Of a stretch of 11,310 nt of DNA, positions 1 through 6,415 are shown piece by piece. The DNA lies in the NCBI GenBank assembly GCA_023432885.1, contig JAEZEU010000555.1, positions 1 to 11,310 on the forward strand. Reading direction: 5' to 3'. Both the position numbers and the translations under genes were made by a program. Every line of letters starts with the position of its first letter. Position 1 is the first letter of the stretch. The notes beneath the pieces were generated by a model that was not told the DNA's origin, did not search any database, and saw nothing but the letters and a program-made list of their open reading frames with translations. Source of the stretch: Pseudomonadota bacterium (lineage in GTDB: Bacteria; Pseudomonadota; Alphaproteobacteria; Rhizobiales; Xanthobacteraceae).

Positions 1-374
1 ACGATGTCGATCTTCTTCTTTTCCTTGGAGAGCTCCTGCACCGCGAGCGCAACGGAGGACGTCGTCAGCTCCGTGATCATGTCGACGCCTTCGGTGTCAT
101 ACCAGCGCCGCGCGATGGCGGAGCCAAGGTCGGGCTTGTTCTGGTGGTCGGCGGTGACGATCTCGATCTTCTGACCGAGCACGCTACCCCCGAAGTCCTC
201 CACCGCCATATGAGCGGCTTCAACCGAATATTTGCCGCCGTAGTCGGCGTAGACGCCCGACTGGTCGTTGAGGATGCCTATCTTGACGCCTTGATTATTT
301 CCTTGGGCCGAGACCGGCGCAGCAAAAGCTATGCTGCAAGCCACCACGGCAACCGAAACAACTCCGGATTTCAT
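1..374 (-). CDS. ABC transporter periplasmic substrate-binding protein, branched-chain amino acid type (partial, N-terminal part only)
   Basis: This is the first 124 codons of a minus-strand gene that leaves the window at base 1. The ATG at 374-372 is preceded by GGGAG (384-388) at a 9-base spacing. The product starts with a classic Sec signal peptide: MKSG, a hydrophobic run, and the likely cleavage site VSA|Q after residue 23. The mature start contains VKIGILNDQSGVYADYGG, followed by AAHMAVEDFGG and IVTADHQNKPDLG. This is the usual opening of the Peripla_BP_6 (LivJ-like) family, which binds amino acids, amides or aromatic acids for ABC importers. The protein would act in the periplasm. The family is normally about 390-420 residues, so roughly two thirds is missing. 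The gene lies 138 bases downstream of the RND permease on the same strand, so co-transcription is possible but unproven. The ligand cannot be told from this fragment. Confidence 0.9.
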   Translation of the reverse strand, partial: MKSGVVSVAVVACSIAFAAPVSAQGNNQGVKIGILNDQSGVYADYGGKYSVEAAHMAVEDFGGSVLGQKIEIVTADHQNKPDLGSAIARRWYDTEGVDMITELTTSSVALAVQELSKEKKKIDI

Positions 375-383
375 TCTGTTATT

Positions 384-388
384 CTCCC
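384..388 (-). promoter_or_regulatory. Ribosome-binding site of the partial substrate-binding protein gene
   Basis: On the minus strand GGGAG lies 9 bases before the ATG at 374. It supports this start and fits the signal peptide that begins right there. Confidence 0.6.
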
Positions 389-512
389 AGCCGCTTCTGT
401 TCAGTGAAATGCGAGCGCACGATATTGGATAACCCCGTGGCTGCCCATCTATTTCGCCTACGCCGAAAGTATGGGAACGGGTAAGGGAACCTTTTTTCGC
501 AGAGCCGCCCGC

Positions 513-3500
513 TCAGGCAGCCCCGGCACGCTTCTCGCGGCGGCTGACGCGGTCGGCGAGATTGCGCACCACCATGTAGAAGATCGGCGTGAAGACGAGA
601 CCGAAAAGGGTGACGCCGATCATGCCGAAGAACACGGCAACCCCCACCGCCTGACGCATCTCCGAGCCGGAACCGCTGGAGAGGACGAGCGGCAGCACGC
701 CGAGAATGAAGGCAAAGGACGTCATCAGGATCGGCCGCAAGCGCAGCCGGCAGGCCTCGATCACCGCCTCCAGCCGCGGCTTCCCCTCGAGCTCGATGTC
801 GCGGGCGAATTCCACGATCAGAATGGCGTTCTTGGCCGCCAACCCTACCAGCACCACGAAGCCGATCTGCGTCAGGATGTTGACGTCCTGCCCCATGATG
901 CGCACGCCGATGGTGGCCGCGAGCAGGCACATCGGCACAATCAGGATCACGGCGAACGGCAAGCTCCAGCTGCCATATTGCGCGGCGAGCACCAGATAGA
1001 CGAACAGCACGCAAATGGGAAAGACGAACAGGCCGGCATTGCCGCCGGTGACCTGCTGATAGGCGAGATCGGTCCATTCGAAGCTGAAGCCCGACGGCAG
1101 CGTGTCGTCGGCGAGCTTCTTCATGACGTTGAGAGCGGTGGTCGAGCTCGTGCCCGGCGCGGGCTCGCCCTGCAGCTCCGCCGCCGCATAGAGATTGTAG
1201 CGCGCGACGCGGTCGGGGCCGGAAATGTGGCGGAAATCGACCACGCTGCCGAGCATCACCATGTCGCCGCCGGCGTTGCGGGTGCGCAAGCGCGTCAGGT
1301 CGGCCGTCTCCTTGCGGAACGGCAGGTCGGCCTGGGCCGTGACGTGATAGGTGCGGCCGAACAGGTTGAAGTCGTTGACATAGGTCGAACCGAAATAGGT
1401 CTGGATCGTGTCGTTGATGGCAACGATCGGCACCCCGAGCTTCTGCGCCTTGACGCGATCGATGTCGACAAAGACCTGCGGCGTGTTCGCGGTGAACGGC
1501 GAGAACATCGAGGTGAGCTGCGGCTCCTTGCGCGCGGCAGCGACGAGTTCGTCGGTCGCGGCCGCCAGCATCTCGGCTCCGCGGCCCTGCCGGTCCTGGA
1601 TGCGCATGGCAAAACCGCCGCCGGTGCCGATACCCGGCACGGCCGGTGGCGGAATAACGATGATAAAGGCGCTCTCGATCACCGACAGGCGCTTGCGCAG
1701 ATCAGCGGTGATGGCGGCCGCGGTGAGCCCCTTCTTCAACCGGGCCTCCGGCTCGTCGAACACCGGGAACAGCGCGGCGGCGTTGCCCGCCTGGGTGCGG
1801 GTCGCGCCCGAGAAGCCGGCAAAGGCGGCAACACGCACGATGCCCGGCGTATCCAGCGCGATCCGCTCGATCTCACGCACCACATGGGTGGTGCGGTCCA
1901 GCGACGCCGCGCCCGGCAGCTGGACGGAGACGATGACATAGCCGCGATCCTGCGCGGGAATGAAGCCTTGCGGCGTAATCGCAAGCAGCCATCCCGCGCT
2001 GCCGATCAGCGCGACGTAGATGAGCAGCATCACCACCGAATGCTTGATTACGAAATTCGCCGCACCTGCATAGAAATGCGACAACCGGTCAAAGCCGCGA
2101 TTGAACACGCGCGTGAATGCCTCCCAACCCCGCGCGATGAAATTCCAGCGCGCAGGCCCCGTCTTCTCGGCGTGCAGCTTGAGAATCTGCGAGGCGAGCG
2201 CCGGCGACAGCGTCAGCGAGCAGAAGCAGGAAATGGCGGTCGCTACTGCAATTGTCACGGCGAACTGCTGAAAGAACTGGCCGGAAATGCCGCCGAGGAA
2301 CGCGGTCGGCACGAACACGGCGCACAGCACCAGCGCGATCGAGACGAGGGCGCCGCCGACCTCCTCCATGGTCTTGAGCGCCGCATCGCGCCGGCTCATG
2401 CCATGCTCGAGGTGACGCTCGACATTCTCGACCACGACGATGGCGTCGTCGACCACGATGCCCACTGCCAGGACCAGGCCGAACAGCGTGAGATTGTTGA
2501 TGGAGAATCCAAGCGCGGCCATCACGGCAAACGTGCCGACCAGCGATACGGGAATGGCTATGATCGGAATGATCGCAGGCCGCCAGCCCTGCAGGAAGAC
2601 CAGCACGACGATGACGACCAGCACCATTGCTTCGTAAATGGTCTTGATCAACTCGTGAACGGACTGCGCGATGAATTCGGTCGGGTTGTAGCCGATATTG
2701 TAGTCGAGCCCGTGCGGAAAGGCCGCCTTCAGCTTGACCATGGTGTCGGAGATGTTTTTTGCGGTGGCCAGCGCGTTCGATCCGGGCCGCTGCGTCACCA
2801 GCATGGCGACGGCGGATTTGCGCAACAGGAAGCTGTTGGTGGTGTAAGCCAGCGCGCCGAGCTCGATGCGCGCGACGTCGCGCAGCCGCACCACCCGGCC
2901 GTCGCCGCCCGCCTTGATCAGGATATCCTCGAACTGCCTTTGATCCTTCAGCCGGCCGGTGAAGACGAGGTTCGGCTGAAAGGCGCGGTCCGCGATCGGC
3001 GGCTCCGCGATCTGGCCGCCTGCGATCTGCACGTTCTGCGAACGGATCGCCGCGATCACTTCCGAGGCGGTCAGGCCAAGGGTGGCGATACGCTCGGGGT
3101 CGAGCCATAGCCGCATCGAATAGTCGCGCGCGCCGAATATCTGGATGTCGCCGACGCCGTCGAGCCGCAGCAGCTGGTCGCGAACCTGCAACAGCGCATA
3201 GTTGGAGATGTAGAGCTGGTCGAAGCTGTCGTCCGGCGACAGCATGAACACGACCATCAGAATGTCGGGGCTGTTCTTGCGGGTGACGACGCCGTTGCGC
3301 TGCACCTCCTCCGGCAGGCGCGGCTGCGCGATGGCGACGCGGTTCTGCACCAGCACCTGCGCCTTGTCGAGGTCGGTGCCGAGCTTGAAGGTGACCGTGA
3401 TGGTGAGCTGACCGTTCGAGGTGGCCTGGCTGTAGAGGTAGAGCATGTCCTCGACGCCATTGATCTCCTGCTCGATCGGAGCGGCGACGGTATCGGACAC

Positions 3501-3674
3501 GGTCTGCGCGGATGCGCCGGGATATTGCGTGGTGACCACCACGGTCGGCGGGACCACCTGCGGATATTCGGAGACCGGCAGCGTGGTGTAGGCGATCGCG
3601 CCGACGATCAGGAGCACGATCGACAGCACCATCGCGAGGATGGGCCGGTTGATGGAAAGCTGACCGAGGTTCAT
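513..3674 (-). CDS. RND multidrug efflux transporter permease, AcrB/MexB (HAE1) family
   Basis: A full-length inner-membrane proton/drug antiporter of 1053 residues, close to the usual 1030-1060. The N-terminus (ISRP-like SINRPILAMV, first membrane helix, then LPVSEYPQVVPP) is typical of the HAE1 group. The proton-relay residues of AcrB are all present: the Asp pair in TM4 (VGIVVDDAIVVVENV, residues 409-410), the Lys in TM10 (GLAAKNAILIVEF, K948), and the Arg and Thr of RLRPILMTS (R978, T985). Two large periplasmic porter/docking domains lie at about residues 30-340 and 560-870. The ATG overlaps the stop of the membrane-fusion gene by 4 bases (ATGA), so the two are translationally coupled. 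The family exports antibiotics, solvents, dyes or plant phenolics together with a fusion protein and an outer-membrane channel. No channel gene is adjacent, so a TolC/OprM homologue would have to be encoded elsewhere. The actual substrates are not predictable from sequence. Confidence 0.96.
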   Translation of the reverse strand: MNLGQLSINRPILAMVLSIVLLIVGAIAYTTLPVSEYPQVVPPTVVVTTQYPGASAQTVSDTVAAPIEQEINGVEDMLYLYSQATSNGQLTITVTFKLGTDLDKAQVLVQNRVAIAQPRLPEEVQRNGVVTRKNSPDILMVVFMLSPDDSFDQLYISNYALLQVRDQLLRLDGVGDIQIFGARDYSMRLWLDPERIATLGLTASEVIAAIRSQNVQIAGGQIAEPPIADRAFQPNLVFTGRLKDQRQFEDILIKAGGDGRVVRLRDVARIELGALAYTTNSFLLRKSAVAMLVTQRPGSNALATAKNISDTMVKLKAAFPHGLDYNIGYNPTEFIAQSVHELIKTIYEAMVLVVIVVLVFLQGWRPAIIPIIAIPVSLVGTFAVMAALGFSINNLTLFGLVLAVGIVVDDAIVVVENVERHLEHGMSRRDAALKTMEEVGGALVSIALVLCAVFVPTAFLGGISGQFFQQFAVTIAVATAISCFCSLTLSPALASQILKLHAEKTGPARWNFIARGWEAFTRVFNRGFDRLSHFYAGAANFVIKHSVVMLLIYVALIGSAGWLLAITPQGFIPAQDRGYVIVSVQLPGAASLDRTTHVVREIERIALDTPGIVRVAAFAGFSGATRTQAGNAAALFPVFDEPEARLKKGLTAAAITADLRKRLSVIESAFIIVIPPPAVPGIGTGGGFAMRIQDRQGRGAEMLAAATDELVAAARKEPQLTSMFSPFTANTPQVFVDIDRVKAQKLGVPIVAINDTIQTYFGSTYVNDFNLFGRTYHVTAQADLPFRKETADLTRLRTRNAGGDMVMLGSVVDFRHISGPDRVARYNLYAAAELQGEPAPGTSSTTALNVMKKLADDTLPSGFSFEWTDLAYQQVTGGNAGLFVFPICVLFVYLVLAAQYGSWSLPFAVILIVPMCLLAATIGVRIMGQDVNILTQIGFVVLVGLAAKNAILIVEFARDIELEGKPRLEAVIEACRLRLRPILMTSFAFILGVLPLVLSSGSGSEMRQAVGVAVFFGMIGVTLFGLVFTPIFYMVVRNLADRVSRREKRAGAA

Positions 3675-4876
3675 GACTTGTTTCCCGCCGGCTCCGCCTT
3701 CGGCGGATGCGGCGCCACCTTGGCTCCGACGCGGGCGCGCTGGATGCCGTCGATGATCACCTTGTCGTCGGCCTTCAGGCCCTCGCGGATGATGCGGAGG
3801 CCGCCATCGAGCGGACCGAGGACCACCGGCCGCACTTCGACGAAGTTCTCGTTGTTGACCACGAACACGATCTTGCGCGACTGGTCGGTGGCAATCGCTG
3901 CATCCGGCAGCAGCAGCGCCTCATATGGCGCGCTGCCGACCAGACGGACGCGGCCGAACTGGCCGGGCAGGATGGAGATATCCTTGTTCGGAACGATAGC
4001 GCGACTGCGCAAGGTGGCGGTCGAGACGTCAAGACGGTTGTCGAGAAAATCCATCCTGCCCTCGCGCGAGGGCTTGCTCTCCCCGACCAGCGCGACCTGT
4101 ACAGGATTGGCCGTATCGCGCGAACTTGGCCGCCTGCCCTCGAACCAGAGCTTGTTGTATTTGAGGTAGGTCGCCTCATCCATGTCGAAATAGATGTAGA
4201 TGGGATCGAGCGAGACGATCGAGGTCAGCAGCGTCGAACCTCCGTCGGCGCCCTGCACGAGGTTGCCGATGCTGACGAGATGACGGCTGACGCGGCCTGC
4301 GATCGGCGCCTTCACATGGGTGAACTCGATATTGAGCTGGGCAGCCTTCAACGCGCCTTCGGCCTGCATTTCCGCGGCATGCGCAGCCTGCAAGGTCTGA
4401 CGGCGCTGGTCGACGATCGATTCGGAGACGGCGCTGGTCGTGACCAGGGTCAGCGCGCGCTCAAGCTCGCGGCGGGCGAGTTCCGCCCTGGCGCGAGCAT
4501 CCGCGAGCTGCCCGTCCGCCTGCAGCGCAACGGCCTCGAAGGGACGCGAGTCGATGACGTAGAGCAGGTCGCCCGGCTTGACGAAGTCGCCATCCTTGAA
4601 CTGGATGGAGTCGACGAAGCCGCCGACCCGTGCGCGGACCTGGACTTCCTCGACCGCCTCGAAGCGGCCGGTGAATTCGTCCCAATCGGTAACGACGCGC
4701 TTGGTCGGCTGCGCCACGGTGACGGACGGCGGGGGCGCCGCAGCCTGCGTCGCGGGCTTGTCGCAGCCGGCCAGAGCCGCCGCGAGCAGGACGGCCAGCG
4801 GTGAAAGACACCGCAACGAATGAAAGCGCGAGACTATTTCCGGAGCTGAACGCTCAGGCGGGATGACGGCGTTCAA
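3671..4876 (-). CDS. RND efflux periplasmic adaptor (membrane-fusion) lipoprotein, AcrA/MexE-like
   Basis: A 401-residue HlyD/AcrA-family adaptor that would link the RND permease to an outer-membrane channel. The N-terminus has a hydrophobic segment ending in a lipobox, LAGC, with the acylated Cys at residue 38, so the protein should be anchored in the inner membrane as a lipoprotein. The first lipoyl half-motif is at about 77-109 (VRARVGGFVDSI...GDFVKPGDLLYVID). An alpha-helical hairpin rich in Ala, Glu and Arg spans about 110-180. The second lipoyl half follows at about 184-205 (FTHVKAPIAGRVSRHLVSIG), then beta-barrel and membrane-proximal domains (LPGQFGRVRL, about 303-312). The start is TTG at 4876, chosen because AAGAGGGG precedes it by 6 bases. 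This leaves a long n-region before the hydrophobic core. A TTG at 4816 is possible but has no visible ribosome-binding site. The gene is coupled to the permease by a 4-base overlap. Confidence 0.95.
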   Translation of the reverse strand: MNAVIPPERSAPEIVSRFHSLRCLSPLAVLLAAALAGCDKPATQAAAPPPSVTVAQPTKRVVTDWDEFTGRFEAVEEVQVRARVGGFVDSIQFKDGDFVKPGDLLYVIDSRPFEAVALQADGQLADARARAELARRELERALTLVTTSAVSESIVDQRRQTLQAAHAAEMQAEGALKAAQLNIEFTHVKAPIAGRVSRHLVSIGNLVQGADGGSTLLTSIVSLDPIYIYFDMDEATYLKYNKLWFEGRRPSSRDTANPVQVALVGESKPSREGRMDFLDNRLDVSTATLRSRAIVPNKDISILPGQFGRVRLVGSAPYEALLLPDAAIATDQSRKIVFVVNNENFVEVRPVVLGPLDGGLRIIREGLKADDKVIIDGIQRARVGAKVAPHPPKAEPAGNKS

Positions 4877-4882
4877 ATCAAT

Positions 4883-4890
4883 CCCCTCTT
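4883..4890 (-). promoter_or_regulatory. Ribosome-binding site that decides a TTG start for the adaptor gene
   Basis: On the minus strand AAGAGGGG lies 6 bases before TTG at 4876. No ATG or GTG sits at a suitable place near it, so the TTG is the best start. Confidence 0.6.
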
Positions 4891-5043
4891 GATGTGCCGC
4901 GATCGCTGCGGCGGCCGCAGTGTGGCGACTAGATGAGACTGCCTCTCAGTGTCCGCAAGATGCGACCGCAATCAAGCAAAATTGTTGTGCTGGACCGAGG
5001 GCGCCGCCTTGACCGCCCGCGGATGAAACCACGGCTGCCTATG

Positions 5044-5059
5044 GGGCGCAATTGTGCCC
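5044..5059. promoter_or_regulatory. Operator-like palindrome (candidate repressor site)
   Basis: GGGCGCAATTGTGCCC is a 16-base inverted repeat centred on CAATTG. Seven of the eight base pairs are perfect, and the only mismatch is G opposite T. It lies 128 bases before the dehydrogenase start and 167 bases before the adaptor start. The symmetry and location suggest a dimeric regulator site, for instance of a TetR- or MarR-type protein, but nothing in the sequence names the regulator. Such a palindrome can also occur by chance. Confidence 0.3.
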
Positions 5060-5099
5060 ATGAGACTCCACAACCGTTGTCGATGAATTTCCAGGGCTC

Positions 5100-5112
5100 T
5101 CGCCTTCGGCGA
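5100..5112. repeat. Short hairpin TCGCC-TTC-GGCGA in the divergent region
   Basis: Five-base perfect arms flank a three-base loop. The stretch that follows (CCCAGAATGACGG) resembles the ends of dispersed intergenic repeats that I recall from Bradyrhizobium-type genomes, but only one copy is present here, so this is a weak call. It has no run of T, so it is not a typical terminator. Confidence 0.25.
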
Positions 5113-5176
5113 TCCCAGAATGACGGAGGGTGACGCGGCAGATTTCATCCGCTAACTTGCCGGGAACAAAAATTCC

Positions 5177-5182
5177 GGGAGG
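5177..5182 (+). promoter_or_regulatory. Ribosome-binding site that decides a TTG start for the dehydrogenase
   Basis: GGGAGG lies 5 bases before TTG at 5188. The ATG at 5218 is preceded by no such site, and the extra residues (RVVF) fit the usual family N-terminus, so TTG is preferred. Confidence 0.65.
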
Positions 5183-5187
5183 ACGGA

Positions 5188-6342
5188 TTGCACAAAGGCC
5201 GCGTCGTATTCAGCGCCATGGACGAGGTCGTGTTCGGGCGCCCTGCCGCGGAAGCCGTCGTCGAGCAGTTGGACCGGCTTGGCGCCAGGCGCGCCTTCCT
5301 GATGGTGAGCGGGACGCTCAACCGCGAGACCGACGAAATCGGGAAAATCCGCGACGCAATGGGCGCGCGCTGCGTAGGCACCTTCGACAACATGCCGGCG
5401 CATACGCCGCGTGCGGCCGTGATTGCCGCCACCAACCAGGCCCGCGATGCCAAGGCCGACCTGATCGTGACCGTCGGCGGCGGCTCGATCACCGACGGCG
5501 CCAAGGCGGTGCAGCTGTGCCTCGCCAATGATATCTCGACCACCGAGGGCATCGACAGCATCCGCGTGCGCGGCGGCGAGGAGCCGCCGATCAAGCCGCC
5601 CTCGGTGCGGCAAATCAGTGTGCCCACCACGATTGCCGGCGGCGAGTTCAGCCATATCGCCGGCGTCACCGACGAGCGCACGCATGTGAAGCAGATGCTG
5701 CGCCACACGCTGACCGTACCCCGCGCCACCATCCTCGATCCCTGGCTGTCCGTGCACACGCCGGAGTGGCTGTTCCTTTCCACCGGAATCCGCGCCGTCG
5801 ATCATTGCGTCGAAGGCATCTGCGCGCGCGAGGCGCATCCCTATTCCGACGCACAGGCGGTCAAGGGCCTGTCAATGCTGACGCAAGGGCTCAAGCGAGT
5901 GAAGGCCGACGCCAACGACATCGAGGCGCGGCTGGATTGCCAGATCGGCACCTGGCTCTCGATGGCGCCGCTGTCGGGCGGAGTGCCGATGGGGGCGAGT
6001 CACGGCATCGGCTACGTGCTGGGCGGCGGATTTGGCGTGCCGCACGGCTACACCTCCTGCGTGATGCTGCCCGCGGTGATGCGCTGGAACAGATCCGCCA
6101 ATGCCGAGCGCCAGGCGCTGGTGGCACAGGCCATGGGCGAGCCCGGCAAGGATGCCGGCGACGTGCTCGATGCCTTCATTCGCAGCCTCGGCATGCCGCG
6201 CAGCCTGAGGGACGTCGGCGTCGGCCCCGAGCATTTCGACGCGATCGCCGAGCAAGCAATGCGCACGCCGTGGGTGCCGCGCAATCCGCGCAAGATCGAC
6301 GGGCCGGCGCAGGTCCGCGAGATACTCTTGTTGGCTGCATAG
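5188..6342 (+). CDS. Iron-type alcohol dehydrogenase family protein, maleylacetate-reductase-like
   Basis: A 384-residue cytoplasmic NAD(P)-dependent oxidoreductase of the group III (Fe-ADH) fold. The dinucleotide-binding signature GGGSITDGAK is at 97-106 and the PTT turn is at 146-148 (PTTIAGGEFS). The C-terminal helical domain carries three of the four classical metal ligands: His206 (GIRAVDHCVEG), His272 (MGASHGIGY) and His286 (GVPHGY), the last two 14 residues apart as in FucO. The fourth ligand, normally Asp in GxDAxxH, is replaced by Arg202. Maleylacetate reductases also deviate at this position, so this belongs to a MAR-like subgroup that may work without iron. The likely chemistry is NAD(P)H-linked reduction of a carbonyl or oxidation of an alcohol, with the substrate unknown. 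The start is TTG 5188, supported by GGGAGG. The gene is followed after 73 bases by an acyl-CoA synthetase, suggesting one operon. It should not be annotated as a true maleylacetate reductase without ring-cleavage genes nearby. Confidence 0.9.
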   Translation: MHKGRVVFSAMDEVVFGRPAAEAVVEQLDRLGARRAFLMVSGTLNRETDEIGKIRDAMGARCVGTFDNMPAHTPRAAVIAATNQARDAKADLIVTVGGGSITDGAKAVQLCLANDISTTEGIDSIRVRGGEEPPIKPPSVRQISVPTTIAGGEFSHIAGVTDERTHVKQMLRHTLTVPRATILDPWLSVHTPEWLFLSTGIRAVDHCVEGICAREAHPYSDAQAVKGLSMLTQGLKRVKADANDIEARLDCQIGTWLSMAPLSGGVPMGASHGIGYVLGGGFGVPHGYTSCVMLPAVMRWNRSANAERQALVAQAMGEPGKDAGDVLDAFIRSLGMPRSLRDVGVGPEHFDAIAEQAMRTPWVPRNPRKIDGPAQVREILLLAA

Positions 6343-6343
6343 A

Positions 6344-6391
6344 GCATGATCCTGAGAAGGGCACACCACCGGTTTTCCGAGAAGATCATGC
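6344..6391. repeat. Palindromic intergenic element, copy 1
   Basis: A 48-base hairpin element starts 1 base after the TAG stop of the dehydrogenase. The terminal arms GCATGATC (6344-6351) and GATCATGC (6384-6391) are perfect 8-base inverted repeats. Inside, CTGAGAA (6352-6358) pairs imperfectly with TTTTCCG (6373-6379), and a four-base bulge AGAA (6380-6383) sits on the right arm. The same design occurs at 10888-10938. It ends 15 bases before the GGAGAGG of the next gene. I recall this GCATGATC...ACCGGTTTTC element as frequent in Bradyrhizobium-like genomes. A role in mRNA processing or stability is inference. Confidence 0.8.
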
Positions 6392-6406
6392 ACCGATAGA
6401 CAAAAT

Positions 6407-6413
6407 GGAGAGG
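6407..6413 (+). promoter_or_regulatory. Ribosome-binding site of the acyl-CoA synthetase gene
   Basis: GGAGAGG lies 2 bases (5 from its GGAG core) before the ATG at 6416. This matches the position where the family's usual N-terminus begins. Confidence 0.55.
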
Positions 6414-6415
6414 CG

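Larger units (their letters stand above)
4877..5187. other. Divergent intergenic control region between the efflux pump and the dehydrogenase
   Basis: These 311 bases separate two divergent genes, so they should hold the promoters of both. I could not pick a clear -35/-10 pair for either side. Visible items are a GCGGCCGC-containing palindromic stretch near 4909-4919, an operator-like palindrome at 5044-5059, and a short hairpin at 5100-5112 followed by a GATCCCAGAATGACGGAGGG tail. The reading frame at 4933-5133 has no ribosome-binding site or recognisable product, and I treat it as chance. No regulator gene lies here. Confidence 0.6.

Noticed and set aside
144..407. 87-codon plus-strand frame at the left edge
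   Set aside because: It overlaps antisense the start and signal peptide of the periplasmic binding-protein gene, which is well supported.
452..468. TTTCG...CGAAA inverted repeat downstream of the RND permease as a terminator
   Set aside because: Only 5 base pairs with a 7-base loop and no T-run on the minus strand, so it is too weak to call an intrinsic terminator.
471..3110. 879-codon open frame on the plus strand opposite the RND permease
   Set aside because: It is antisense to an unmistakable AcrB-type gene, has low-complexity His/Arg/Asp/Glu-rich composition with no domain, and is the expected by-product of strong G/C third-position bias.
3707..4804. 365-codon open frame on the plus strand opposite the adaptor gene
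   Set aside because: It is antisense to a clear AcrA-family gene and shows no domain, signal or ribosome-binding site of its own.
4933..5133. 66-codon frame in the divergent region
   Set aside because: No ribosome-binding site, no domain, and its end is made of a hairpin and repeat-like tail.
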